Source of the DNA: G963556115 sp963666605
GTDB taxonomy: Bacteria; Planctomycetota; SZUA-567
Reading direction: 5' to 3'
DNA length: 64,000 nt
NCBI GenBank assembly: GCA_965140405.1
Contig: OZ223208.1
Coordinates: 310,001-374,000, forward strand
The notes beneath the pieces were generated by a model that made no database searches, had not been told where the DNA came from, and saw only the letters and a list, made by a program, of their open reading frames with translations. A program made the position numbers and the translations under genes. Position 1 is the first letter of the stretch. Every line of letters begins with the position of its first letter. Positions 9,007 to 17,997 of the stretch are shown in pieces.

Positions 9007-9703
9007 CAACAATAAAGATACCCCAAAATATTCTTTCGATTCTGAAAAGAGACTCTACTCAAATATTTATGATGATATCTACTTCTCAATATCTGGTGCA
9101 GAAGAGGAATCAGAGCACGTCTTTATCAATGGCAATAATCTAAAAGAACGTTTTGCTTCACAAAATAACTTCATCATAGCCGAAGCTGGCTTCGGTACTG
9201 GGCTAAATTTTTTAATGAGCATGAAAGAGTGGGCAAAGCACTTCTCAGACGAGAAGGCACTTACATACATTGGCTTTGAATCAACTCCACTCACCCCTGA
9301 AGTTCTTTCTGACTCTCATGCTGCGTGGACAGATCTACTAAAATACTCAAAGTTATTATTAAATATTTATCAGACAACACCCCTCACCAGCACTACCCTC
9401 TATATCCCTAATTTTAACATTACCTTGATATTATTTATCGGAGATATAAATACTGAGATAAGGGGTATTAGCCGCGACATTGACGCCTGGTTTCTAGATG
9501 GTTTTTCTCCAGCAAAGAATCCAGATATGTGGTCGAAAGAGCTATTCGCCTCCATGGCAAGAAAGAGCAAACAGGGTGAGACCACCCTTGCCACCTACTC
9601 CTGTGCCAGAGCAGTAAGAGAGGGTCTAGCAGCCAGTGGTTTCAAAGTGCAAAAAAACGCTGGCTTTGGTATGAAACGGTATATGCTTACTGGTTCATAT
9701 TAA
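8999..9703 (+). CDS. mnmD: MnmD-type tRNA 5-aminomethyl-2-thiouridine methyltransferase (no FAD domain)
   Basis: Matches the N-terminal methyltransferase half of MnmC (formerly DUF752), which makes mnm5s2U at the wobble position of tRNA. Motifs: SAM-binding AEAGFGTGLNF, catalytic-region DAWFLDGFSPAKNPDMWS, and C-terminal TYSCARAVREGL with GFGMKRYMLTG. The FAD-dependent oxidase half of E. coli MnmC is absent, as in many bacteria with a separate MnmD. I prefer the ATG at 8999, overlapping aroE; an in-frame TTG at 8987 would add four residues. The gene converges on the C69 peptidase gene, with only 18 bases between them. Confidence 0.85.
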   Translation: MPSNNKDTPKYSFDSEKRLYSNIYDDIYFSISGAEEESEHVFINGNNLKERFASQNNFIIAEAGFGTGLNFLMSMKEWAKHFSDEKALTYIGFESTPLTPEVLSDSHAAWTDLLKYSKLLLNIYQTTPLTSTTLYIPNFNITLILFIGDINTEIRGISRDIDAWFLDGFSPAKNPDMWSKELFASMARKSKQGETTLATYSCARAVREGLAASGFKVQKNAGFGMKRYMLTGSY

Positions 9704-9721
9704 ATTACAACCAAAAAGAAG

Positions 9722-11458
9722 CTACTTTACCGGTTTTGCATAGCTCTCCAGCTTACCCTCAACACCGACATCTTTGAGCCACCACGCCGGATAGTATACA
9801 GCCTTGCCAATTTCTTCTTTAGAGTTTATATAACCATCTTCATAAGTGATATAGAGGTAGTCATGCAAATTCCACCAAGCCTTATGAATATCGACTGCAT
9901 ACTTTGCTGTCAGTTCGGTCAATACCTTTCTAGCATTTTTCTCCTTACCAATTAACCATAGCTCATTTGCTTTATCCTCGGTTTTTTGCAAATCCTGGCT
10001 CATTCTCGCCTCGAACCCATCACGAACCTTTCTTAGATCTTTAATCATGTATGAATACTTTATCATAACATAGTTTGCAACGTAGTTGAAGGTAGTAGAC
10101 ATACTCTCTCTATTAAACTTCAGCAGATTCCCAATTGTGAAAGATTTCGGTAGTTCTAAGATCCCAGAATACATTGGAAATAATGCAGATGTAGCTGCTC
10201 TGTCAGGAGCATAGAATAGCCTACCACCAATTATATCAGGTAGCCAGCCTCTAGCTTGAGCGACATATGAGTAAGCACATCTATATATATTTATTGGCCT
10301 TTCAAAGTTGCCTTTCACAACACTAAGCTGCCCATCAGTAGTCACAGCCTCAGCTCCACCCTCAAACCTATTAGGATTACCAAATGGCCCTGCTGCCAAT
10401 CCTTTTGTCAAATCAAACTCAGTCCCCTCATAATTATCCTGATAAGCTTTATTTATATCAAGGTAATCAACCTTACTATCAGGCTTTATACTGAATGGGT
10501 ACTCCCTAGAGAAGGCATTCTTAACCCAAGGAGACAACTTCAACGATGGTGCAAATAAGCTAAATGCTCTCCATATCCTTCTCTTAGAGTAGTATGGATG
10601 ATGAAACTCACCATCTCCATATACAGAGGTAAAATCTAAATCACCTTTACTCTCATCCCACCAGCCATTCATTTTAGCAATATCAAAAATATTATCCGAG
10701 TACATCATATCTGCATCATCTTTTAAAACTTCTCTAATTCTGAATTCATTCGCAGCAACAAAGATCTCATCATCAGGTACTCTCTTCGCTACCCATACTC
10801 CATCCGTCCCGTCAAGATCGTAACTGCACATCTCCATCACCCATGCCTCTTTGGTGTCTCCAACAAGCAGGGTCTCACCTGTCCCGTAGTAGCCATACTC
10901 CTTGATCAGTTTCCCCATCAGCTTTATAGCTTCACGAGCAGTCTTACATCTCTCAAGAGCTATCCTACTAAGCTCAGCTGAATACATAATTCTCTTATTA
11001 GGATCCGGTAATGTATGTACCTTAGCTTTATCTGTACACTCCCCAATTAATAACTGATACTCATTCATGATCCCATAGTTATTGTCATAGTATGCATAGG
11101 TATGTGCGACTTGAGGTATATATCCCAGGGGAGTGTCATACTTCCCATTGATCGGGGTATTATATTCCGGAGCACGTGAGTCAGATACTATTCTGTACTG
11201 TAAGGTAGAACTCCACTGTGGTAGCTGCCCCATTGCACATGAATTATAGTAGACAGCCCTCTTGCTTCCAGGCTTATGATCTTGAGCCTGCACAAATATC
11301 AATCTAGGATCCTGCAAGGCGTCATCAGAATGGGCAATCATTACCGATCCATCCACGCTTGCATTCTTCCCGACAGCCATAGTTGTACAAGCATTAGATT
11401 TACAAATGGTCAAGACAACCATAACAGCGAGGGCAACTATTTTTAAACTTTTCATCAT
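9722..11458 (-). CDS. Exported C69-family (dipeptidase A-like) Ntn-hydrolase
   Basis: A 578-residue protein with a signal peptide (residues 1-23). Cleavage after SNA exposes Cys24 in CTTMAVG, the N-terminal nucleophile typical of the C69/PepD family. Family features follow: GSVMIAHSDD, NNYGIMNEYQL, ARTAREAIKLM-like helix, GETLLVGDTKEAWVMEM and VAANEFRIRE. Members hydrolyse dipeptides or small amides; export suggests degradation of external peptides. SD GAGAGGA precedes the start, and the Met2 codon is an equally possible start. Monocistronic on the minus strand, facing away from the sigma-54 activator. Note that mature exposure of Cys24 by signal peptidase would itself generate the active N-terminus. 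Confidence 0.88.
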   Translation of the reverse strand: MMKSLKIVALAVMVVLTICKSNACTTMAVGKNASVDGSVMIAHSDDALQDPRLIFVQAQDHKPGSKRAVYYNSCAMGQLPQWSSTLQYRIVSDSRAPEYNTPINGKYDTPLGYIPQVAHTYAYYDNNYGIMNEYQLLIGECTDKAKVHTLPDPNKRIMYSAELSRIALERCKTAREAIKLMGKLIKEYGYYGTGETLLVGDTKEAWVMEMCSYDLDGTDGVWVAKRVPDDEIFVAANEFRIREVLKDDADMMYSDNIFDIAKMNGWWDESKGDLDFTSVYGDGEFHHPYYSKRRIWRAFSLFAPSLKLSPWVKNAFSREYPFSIKPDSKVDYLDINKAYQDNYEGTEFDLTKGLAAGPFGNPNRFEGGAEAVTTDGQLSVVKGNFERPINIYRCAYSYVAQARGWLPDIIGGRLFYAPDRAATSALFPMYSGILELPKSFTIGNLLKFNRESMSTTFNYVANYVMIKYSYMIKDLRKVRDGFEARMSQDLQKTEDKANELWLIGKEKNARKVLTELTAKYAVDIHKAWWNLHDYLYITYEDGYINSKEEIGKAVYYPAWWLKDVGVEGKLESYAKPVK

Positions 11459-11799
11459 ACAGTCCTCTCATTCATTTCATTAACAATCAATTACACAACA
11501 TAATAAGTATAACACATAACATATAAATGTGCATTTTTTTATCTTTCCATAAAATATCCAACAAAAAGAGAGTACAAAAAATACCCTTCAAGCCTGTATT
11601 ACAAAATTGTCATATTCTACCCCTATTTCTAAAACAAAAATACATCTGTGTAGATTTTCTTCCCCGACATATTGTGAAATATATGAAAATTTAAATATAA
11701 ATCTCATATTACCCGTTATGCATTATAGACAGAGAAAATAAATCTTAATTATCTAAATTACCAATGGCCTCGAATGCAAGCATCCAATATCACTGGTTT
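11459..11799. other. Divergent intergenic region, AT-rich
   Basis: About 340 bases between the C69 gene start and the sigma-54 promoter. It is very AT-rich and must hold the minus-strand promoter of the peptidase. No ORF, RNA or clear dyad was found in it. Confidence 0.4.
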
Positions 11800-11815
11800 T
11801 GGAATGGTTATTGCT
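11800..11815 (+). promoter_or_regulatory. Sigma-54 (-24/-12) promoter upstream of the NifA-like activator
   Basis: TGGAATGGTTATTGCT fits the sigma-54 consensus TGGCACG-N4-TTGCW at 10 of the 12 defined positions. The invariant GG and GC doublets are spaced exactly by 10 bases. Predicted initiation near 11826 leaves a leader of about 30 bases to the ATG at 11857. Confidence 0.65.
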
Positions 11816-11856
11816 AGTAACCCATTAACTTCAAATTGTAGCAATCATCTACATAT

Positions 11857-13461
11857 ATGGAGAATACAGCAAGAGAACATATAAAGAATAGGATTAACTC
11901 AAATATGTATGAGAACGAATTTGGAGCTTTGATCGAAATCTCAGAGTCCCTCAGCCAAAATACAGATGAAGGAGAACGCCTTGCGCTACTCGTGGCGACC
12001 CTTGAAAATAGAATGAAAGTTCGCAGAGTAACTCTATTGATAACAGCTGCTGGGGGAGAATCTTTAGCTGTTGAAGGTCATACTGGTGAAGATCCAAATA
12101 TAAACAAAGAGAACAAAGAGTACAGACGTGGTGAAGGGATCATAGGTAGGGTTTTAGAGACTGAGGAAGCGATCCTAGTCCCTAGAATAGCTGATGAACC
12201 AGCTTTTCAAGGCCGCATTCACGAGAGACGCGGTTCTGATACACAGAGGTATGCATTCTTATGTGTTCCTGTTAAGGCAGGCGGAAGTACGGTTGGAGCT
12301 TTAGCAGCCGACATACCTCTTGATGACTCTTCCTGCCCTTTCTCTGGAAATTCTAGAAACCTTGAAGACGCCAAGTACTTCTTTATTGTCGTTGGCAATA
12401 TTATTGCTCATGATGTACGCTTGAGAAGAATATCCAACCTTCACAATAAAGCACTAATAGAAGAAAACCTCAGACTTCACAGTCTGATGGGAGATATACA
12501 ACTTCCTAATATGATAGGCAACTCAACAGGCATGCGAGATGTATATGCCAAGATTGCACAGGTCAGCCATGCAGACACAACCGCTCTTATTAGAGGTGAG
12601 TCCGGCACAGGTAAAGAACTAGTAGCAACATCAATTCATTATGCAAGCACAAGACGAGAGAAAGCATTTGTCAAGGTTAATTGTGCTGCACTTAGCGAAG
12701 GCCTACTTGAGAGCGAACTCTTCGGTCATGAAAAGGGTGCATTTACAGGCGCTATGCAGTACCGGAAGGGTAGAATCGAAGAAGCAGAAGGAGGAACAAT
12801 ATTCCTAGATGAGATTGGAGATTTTTCAATTACTACTCAGGTCAAACTTCTACGCCTACTACAAGAGCGGGAATACTCTGTTGTAGGTAGCAATAACGTC
12901 AAGAAAGCTGATGTCAGATTTATCTGCGCTACAAATAGAAATCTTGAAGAAGCTGTAGAGGAAGAGACCTTCAGGCAGGATCTATACTACCGTATAAATG
13001 TATTCCCTATAAATATTCCACCGCTCAGAGAACGAAAATCGGATATTCTACCCTTAGCAAATCACTTTATAGAGAAATATGCAAAATCTATGAATAAAAC
13101 AATACGGCGTATCAGCAGTACTGCGATAGAACTCCTTACAAATTATTACTGGCCAGGAAACATTAGAGAACTAGAAAACTGCATCCAACACGGGATACTT
13201 CTCAGTGCGGGAGATACAATACAAGGAGCAGACCTCCCTCCATCTCTTGCCATGCCAGAGAGAAAGAATTCTCCATCTACTGAAAGCAATATGAAGAAGC
13301 GTGTAGAGCAACTTGAAAAAGACATGATAACAGATGCCCTAAAAGCCACCTCTGGAAATGTATCTGCTGCTTCAAGAGAGCTAGGGATTACAGCCCGTAT
13401 GGTACGCTATAAGATCGAAAAATTCAAGATCAATGTATCTCATCTTTCTAGCAACAACTAA
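11857..13461 (+). CDS. NifA-like sigma-54-dependent transcription activator (GAF-AAA+-Fis HTH)
   Basis: Enhancer-binding protein that uses ATP hydrolysis to open sigma-54 promoters. Domains: GAF sensor at about 20-190; AAA+ domain at about 215-450 with Walker A GESGTGKE (from 247), the sigma-54 contact loop GAFTGA (294-299), Walker B FLDEIGDF, and an arginine-finger region; Fis-type helix-turn-helix at about 495-530 (NVSAASRELGITARMVRY). The architecture is that of NifA/FhlA-type regulators, sensing through GAF rather than by a receiver domain. No nitrogenase genes are nearby, so its targets are unknown. There is no good Shine-Dalgarno site at 11857, but the promoter position favours this start. 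A sigma-54 promoter in front suggests positive autoregulation. Confidence 0.9.
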   Translation: MENTAREHIKNRINSNMYENEFGALIEISESLSQNTDEGERLALLVATLENRMKVRRVTLLITAAGGESLAVEGHTGEDPNINKENKEYRRGEGIIGRVLETEEAILVPRIADEPAFQGRIHERRGSDTQRYAFLCVPVKAGGSTVGALAADIPLDDSSCPFSGNSRNLEDAKYFFIVVGNIIAHDVRLRRISNLHNKALIEENLRLHSLMGDIQLPNMIGNSTGMRDVYAKIAQVSHADTTALIRGESGTGKELVATSIHYASTRREKAFVKVNCAALSEGLLESELFGHEKGAFTGAMQYRKGRIEEAEGGTIFLDEIGDFSITTQVKLLRLLQEREYSVVGSNNVKKADVRFICATNRNLEEAVEEETFRQDLYYRINVFPINIPPLRERKSDILPLANHFIEKYAKSMNKTIRRISSTAIELLTNYYWPGNIRELENCIQHGILLSAGDTIQGADLPPSLAMPERKNSPSTESNMKKRVEQLEKDMITDALKATSGNVSAASRELGITARMVRYKIEKFKINVSHLSSNN

Positions 13462-13519
13462 GATTGATTTCATTCTAAGTTAGCTCCCTCTTTACCTTTC
13501 ATTGTATATTGCTATACTA

Positions 13520-16039
13520 ATGGTAGATAAATACCCAAACAATGAAAGAGATCAAAGATTGAATAATGCAAATATCGAATTGTTAGCCCCAGCAGGATCA
13601 ATAGACGCAGCCAATGCTGCTCTGGAGTACGGAGCAGATGCTATCTATTTAGGACTACCAAAGTTCTCAGCCAGAGCAGAAGCCACCAACTTCACAGAGG
13701 ATGAGTTCTACGACACAATAGGCTATGCTCACTCATTAGACCGCAGAGTATACGTAACTTTGAATACAGTGATAAAAGAGTCTGAGCTAGAGAACTTACT
13801 CTCGATAATGTACATAATAAATAAAGCCGGAACTGATGCAGTAATCGTACAAGACTTGGGTGTTCTCAGACTACTCAGAACACACTTTCCAAGCTTGCGA
13901 CTACATGCCAGTACACAGATGGCAATACATAATAAAGCAGGAGCAGAAGCACTACTCGACCTAGGCGTCAAACGAGTCACCCTCGCCAGAGAGCTTGGAA
14001 TCCCAGAAATTGCAGAGATATCAAGTATAGAAGGATTAGAGTCAGAGTCTTTCTTACACGGAGCCTTATGCTATAGCTACAGCGGGCTCTGCATGTATTC
14101 ATCTATGCAGACAGGGCGAAGTGCAAATAGAGGTAGATGCGCTTACTCATGTAGAGAGGTATTTAGTTGTAATGAATTAGATCTCAGAGGTCATGCATTC
14201 TCACTCAGAGACCTCTCACTTATAGAACATATAGATGGGCTTCTTGCTTCTGGAGTCGACTCACTCAAAATAGAAGGCAGAAAGAAGAGCGCCCTCTATG
14301 TCGCAGCAGTAGTAAAGCTGTACCGTGGAATAATCGACAAACGTGATAGCGAAAAGACTATCAAACAAAATGCTTTGGATTTACAGACGATCTTCAGCCG
14401 CCAGAGTTGCAGTTTCTTCGCAGGAGGTGAATCTTCCAAAGAAGGCAGAAGCGGAGCAATTGACACTCAAGCGGTAGGACACAGAGGAGCAAATATTGGC
14501 AGTATAATGTCTATAACGAGGCACGGCAAATTTGACAGAGTAAACTTCAAAACTTCACAAGACTTCGAAAAGCATGACGGTATTCAGATTGATATTCCTG
14601 ATGAACAGCGTCCATTTGGTTTTCCTGTCAATGAGCTGTTCAAGGTTATGCCTGATGGTAGAGCAAAACCAACCTTTATTGTTGAAAAAGGTACTCTAGT
14701 TTCAATTGTACTACCAACAGATCATCCAGATCTTCCTATAGGCTCTGCTGTCTACCTCGCCTCATCGCAACGTATTAAGCGTGAACTGAAGTGGCACACC
14801 CCAAAAGCCGGAGAACACAGAGAACGCTATCCCGTTGATATCGAGCTGAATATCTCAAAGAGCAACATAGATCTCAAAGGCACAATCACTAGCAGTATTG
14901 ACCTCTTTGAGCCGATTACCCTAAGCACAATATTTGCAAGTGAGGACGACTTCTCACCTGCCAACAACCCAGACCAGACTGAAGGAGCAGCCAAGAAAGT
15001 ATTCAATAAAACAGGTGCAACTCCATTTACACTGAACAATATTGAACTAACTGGAGAGACAACACTCTTTATACCTTCTTCAATTATGAACAATCTTAGA
15101 AGAGAGTTCTACGAAGAGTTGAGTACAAAGCTAGAGGATGTAGAGACAGAAATATTAGGGCATATTTATACTAAAGCAGAAGAATCCAAAGGAGTTGAAC
15201 GCTCTACAGATACTAGCCCTGAATGGATTATCAAGACTGACAACCCTATCTCTCTATTCACGCTAAATCAAGAAATTGCTAGTAAATTTTCTGAGGTCAT
15301 AGTTGAGATCAATGAAAACGTAAATCCACAACTTCTTAGTGAAGAATTAGAAAAACTCCAGACTGTATTTAGTAGCTCTATAATAAGAATCGCACTTCCA
15401 GCAATTTGTAGAAATTCTAGATTGAAGAATGTAAAAAAAGCCGTAGAAGAGATGTTTGCCAAGGGATACCTCTCATGGCAAATCAGCAACTTATGGGGAC
15501 TTCAACTCCTCAAAACTCATAATCCAACAAGTATCACCGGCTCGTCAACACTATACAACTTCAATCATGAAAGCATAGATGAACAGCTATCTCTAGGGCT
15601 TGACCGAGTAACCCTCAGTATAGAGGACGGTCAGAGAAACCTAGAAGAGCTTATAAAATTAAGAGGACACAAGGTCGCCCTAACTACCTATCAGGACGTT
15701 CCGCTCTTTATTGGTGAAGCGTGTAGTTACAGTAGCTTTAATAACGGCTGCTTAGAGGACTGTAAAGAGATCAACAACAACCGACTATGGGAAGATACCA
15801 GAGGAAACAGCTACCTGCTCAATAAAAAGGGTTGCCGCACAGTACTTATCAATACAAAACCATTCTCTCTAGCTGGATACCTCAGGGAACTTGAAGAAAA
15901 TACCCCAAAATACTATCAGGCAGACTTTATAAATCGTAATTATACTGCCACAGAGATAGAGAGAATACTCAGTTCACTCTTTTTAGATGAACATATTTCA
16001 AATACACATCCAGGAAACTTTGAAAGAGAGCTACTCTAA
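13520..16039 (+). CDS. U32 peptidase-like protein (RlhA/YhbU group) with long C-terminal extension
   Basis: Starts with the U32 signature LLAPAGSIDAANAALEYGADAIYLG and contains the cysteine cluster HGALCYSYSGLC...NRGRCAYSCR, used in this family to bind a Fe-S cluster in rRNA/tRNA hydroxylases. It is followed by a DUF3656-like region (about 330-500) and further sequence to residue ~840 with more cysteines (CSYSSFNNGCLEDC). E. coli RlhA hydroxylates C2501 of 23S rRNA; long U32-DUF3656 proteins such as this occur in several phyla. An RNA-modification role is more likely than proteolysis, by family knowledge. Start choice is weak: the ATG at 13520 and the TTG at 13502 both lack an obvious ribosome site. 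Probably cotranscribed with the AraC gene 13 bases downstream. Confidence 0.85.
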   Translation: MVDKYPNNERDQRLNNANIELLAPAGSIDAANAALEYGADAIYLGLPKFSARAEATNFTEDEFYDTIGYAHSLDRRVYVTLNTVIKESELENLLSIMYIINKAGTDAVIVQDLGVLRLLRTHFPSLRLHASTQMAIHNKAGAEALLDLGVKRVTLARELGIPEIAEISSIEGLESESFLHGALCYSYSGLCMYSSMQTGRSANRGRCAYSCREVFSCNELDLRGHAFSLRDLSLIEHIDGLLASGVDSLKIEGRKKSALYVAAVVKLYRGIIDKRDSEKTIKQNALDLQTIFSRQSCSFFAGGESSKEGRSGAIDTQAVGHRGANIGSIMSITRHGKFDRVNFKTSQDFEKHDGIQIDIPDEQRPFGFPVNELFKVMPDGRAKPTFIVEKGTLVSIVLPTDHPDLPIGSAVYLASSQRIKRELKWHTPKAGEHRERYPVDIELNISKSNIDLKGTITSSIDLFEPITLSTIFASEDDFSPANNPDQTEGAAKKVFNKTGATPFTLNNIELTGETTLFIPSSIMNNLRREFYEELSTKLEDVETEILGHIYTKAEESKGVERSTDTSPEWIIKTDNPISLFTLNQEIASKFSEVIVEINENVNPQLLSEELEKLQTVFSSSIIRIALPAICRNSRLKNVKKAVEEMFAKGYLSWQISNLWGLQLLKTHNPTSITGSSTLYNFNHESIDEQLSLGLDRVTLSIEDGQRNLEELIKLRGHKVALTTYQDVPLFIGEACSYSSFNNGCLEDCKEINNNRLWEDTRGNSYLLNKKGCRTVLINTKPFSLAGYLRELEENTPKYYQADFINRNYTATEIERILSSLFLDEHISNTHPGNFERELL

Positions 16040-16052
16040 ATACTTGAGCACT

Positions 16053-16796
16053 ATGGAAAAAACTAGAGTACCACATACATTGTTACAATCTATTGTCCAG
16101 TCATTCTGGACAATAGATACACACAATAATACAACTGATAAAGTAATTCAGGTACTTCCAGATGGTTGTTTTGATATTGTAATCTATATTACCAAAAAAA
16201 ATCGTAACGAAGTAGTTCTTACCGGCATTTGGGACAAACCTATAGAGGTCACAATCCCTAATAATTTATTTATAGCAGGTGCTAGACTCTACCCTGCATG
16301 CAAAGACATTTTACTCACAATTGACCTATCAACTACAAAGAATATTCATATACCACTTACTCAAAATATGATACGAGGTATTGACGATATTTCTTTCGAC
16401 CTACTCTTCACTAGTAATACCCCAGATGAAATTTTCGACTTTCTAGAAGCCTATCTTTGCTTGTTAATAAAGAGTAGAAGTGAAGAGCCAAATCCGATTT
16501 TAGATAGAATTCGCCATTCAAACCACAGCAAATCTGTAAAGACTATTTCAAAAGAAATAGGCATAAGCGACCGCCACCTCACACGTAAATTCAATCAATT
16601 ATTCGGTATCAAGACCAAGACCTACCTCAACATTCTTAGATTTATTAAGGCTAAAGAATTACTATTATCAAATAAAAATATCTCCATTATTGATATTGCT
16701 TTAGAATGCGGCTACTATGACCAAGCCCACCTAAGCAATGAATTCAAAAAGTATTCAGGCATGACACCAAAGCAATATTTATTAAAAGATGTCTGA
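16053..16796 (+). CDS. AraC-family transcription regulator with DUF6597-like N-terminal domain
   Basis: About 247 residues from the ATG at 16053; an in-frame ATG at 15987 would overlap the U32 gene by 50 bases and is less likely. The N-terminal domain has the QSFWTID and QVLPDGCFDIVIY motifs of the DUF6597 sensor type. The C-terminal ~100 residues contain two helix-turn-helix units: KTISKEIGISDRHLTRKF and SIIDIALECGYYDQAHLSNE, the latter the classic AraC signature. The VOC-domain gene lies 75 bases downstream on the same strand with an inverted repeat in the gap, making it the best candidate target, by inference. Ends with TGA. Confidence 0.87.
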   Translation: MEKTRVPHTLLQSIVQSFWTIDTHNNTTDKVIQVLPDGCFDIVIYITKKNRNEVVLTGIWDKPIEVTIPNNLFIAGARLYPACKDILLTIDLSTTKNIHIPLTQNMIRGIDDISFDLLFTSNTPDEIFDFLEAYLCLLIKSRSEEPNPILDRIRHSNHSKSVKTISKEIGISDRHLTRKFNQLFGIKTKTYLNILRFIKAKELLLSNKNISIIDIALECGYYDQAHLSNEFKKYSGMTPKQYLLKDV

Positions 16797-16798
16797 TT

Positions 16799-16830
16799 TT
16801 TACAATACTCTTAATCAAATATATTGTAAA
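16799..16830 (+). promoter_or_regulatory. Inverted repeat between the AraC regulator and the VOC gene
   Basis: TTTACAATA (16799-16807) and TATTGTAAA (16822-16830) are perfect 9-base arms with a 14-base spacer. It starts right after the AraC stop. It could be a weak terminator or a regulator-binding site; the AT-rich stem and lack of a T-run favour a binding site slightly. Confidence 0.35.
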
Positions 16831-16871
16831 ATTCACCTATTATATTACTTTACTCAATATAGGAGATTACT

Positions 16872-17306
16872 ATGAAACTATCATATGTCAGGCTACTTGT
16901 AGATGATTTTGACAAATGCTTCGATTTTTATTCAAATACAATGAGACTCACTGTAACTTGGGGCAAGCTTGGTGACGTATACGCTTCATTCGATACTGGA
17001 TCTCAAACAGCCCTCTCAATTTTCTCAAAGCCACTAATGTTCCAAAGCCTTGAGAAGGATACCCCTAAAACAAGCAACTCACAACTTGTCATCTGCTTCG
17101 AGTCAGATAATGTTGATGAAGATTACACTACTCTTCTTGATCTTGGGGTAAACTTCCTCGACAAACCGACAGACATGACTGGCTGGGGATGCCGCTGTGT
17201 TCATCTCACCGATCCAGAAGGAAACATTATTGAACTCAACCAAGAGTTATCTAAAGAAAAATGGGATAAAGACCTGCTTGATAATGATCCAGCAAACAAT
17301 CCATAA
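16872..17306 (+). CDS. VOC superfamily (glyoxalase/bleomycin-resistance-like) protein
   Basis: 144 residues with two beta-alpha-beta-beta-beta modules. It begins MKLSYVRLLVDDFDKCFDFY, a typical VOC opening, and ends with HLTDPEGNIIELNQ, where the Glu is a usual metal ligand. Members bind a metal and act as lyases, dioxygenases or drug-binding proteins; the exact reaction cannot be assigned. TAGGAG gives a good ribosome site. The AraC regulator immediately upstream probably controls it. Confidence 0.85.
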   Translation: MKLSYVRLLVDDFDKCFDFYSNTMRLTVTWGKLGDVYASFDTGSQTALSIFSKPLMFQSLEKDTPKTSNSQLVICFESDNVDEDYTTLLDLGVNFLDKPTDMTGWGCRCVHLTDPEGNIIELNQELSKEKWDKDLLDNDPANNP

Positions 17307-17335
17307 AAAAAAACTCACGATTAAAGTAAATAACC

Positions 17336-17364
17336 TTGCATGATTTTCCAAATTGAATGATAAT
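17336..17364 (+). promoter_or_regulatory. Promoter for tpx
   Basis: TTGCAT (17336-17341), a 17-base spacer and GATAAT (17359-17364) lie about 75 bases ahead of the tpx ATG. Good match to a vegetative promoter. Confidence 0.55.
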
Positions 17365-17439
17365 AGTATATATAAAGCGAACAATCGCCTATTAATTTTA
17401 TAGTTTATATACTTACTTTATAATTATGGAGGAAATACC

Positions 17440-17937
17440 ATGGCTACAGTAACACTACACGGAGACGCATTCAACTTGGTTGGAAATCTACCAGAGACCA
17501 ATGCACCCGCTCCAGACTTCGCACTAGTTGCTGGTGATTTGTCGACTAGTAGCCTGAAGGATTACGCAGGCAAAAAGGTTATTCTAAATATCTTTCCTAG
17601 TATAGATACAGATGTGTGCGCTACTTCGGTTAGAACTTTTAATAAAGAAGCATCATCACTTAAAAATACTGTTGTACTCTGCATTTCAAAGGATCTCCCA
17701 TTCGCACAAGGCAGATTCTGCGGTGCTGAAGGCCTTGAAAACGTAGTCAATCTCTCTGATTTCAGATCGGATGCCTTTGGCAAAGCTTACGGCTTGACAA
17801 TTGCTAATGGTCCTCTTGAAGGGCTTCTTGCTAGAGCTGTAGTTGTTGTTGACGAATCAGGCAAGATTATCTATTCAGAGCTCGTACCTGAAATCGCTCA
17901 AGAACCAGACTACGCAGCCGCACTTGCAGCTCTATAA
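17440..17937 (+). CDS. tpx: Thiol peroxidase
   Basis: Thioredoxin-dependent peroxidase of the atypical two-cysteine Tpx class, reducing H2O2 and alkyl hydroperoxides. At 165 residues it has the normal length. The peroxidatic cysteine is Cys60 in DTDVCATSVRTFN and the resolving cysteine Cys94 in GRFCGAEGLENV; the spacing is typical. The Thr57 and Arg65 active-site residues are present. It has a strong GGAGGAAAT ribosome site, its own promoter and a terminator, so it is a single-gene unit. Cytosolic or possibly periplasmic in the family; no signal peptide here. Confidence 0.93.
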   Translation: MATVTLHGDAFNLVGNLPETNAPAPDFALVAGDLSTSSLKDYAGKKVILNIFPSIDTDVCATSVRTFNKEASSLKNTVVLCISKDLPFAQGRFCGAEGLENVVNLSDFRSDAFGKAYGLTIANGPLEGLLARAVVVVDESGKIIYSELVPEIAQEPDYAAALAAL

Positions 17938-17961
17938 AAAAACTGCTTAAATAAAACTATT

Positions 17962-17996
17962 AAATGACCCTTATTGTTTCAAAATAAGGGTCATTT
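17962..17996. terminator. Bidirectional terminator between tpx and the amidohydrolase
   Basis: A 14-bp perfect stem, AAATGACCCTTATT with AATAAGGGTCATTT, around a 7-base loop. It sits between two convergent genes, with A/T runs on each side. Confidence 0.75.
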
Positions 17997-17997
17997 G

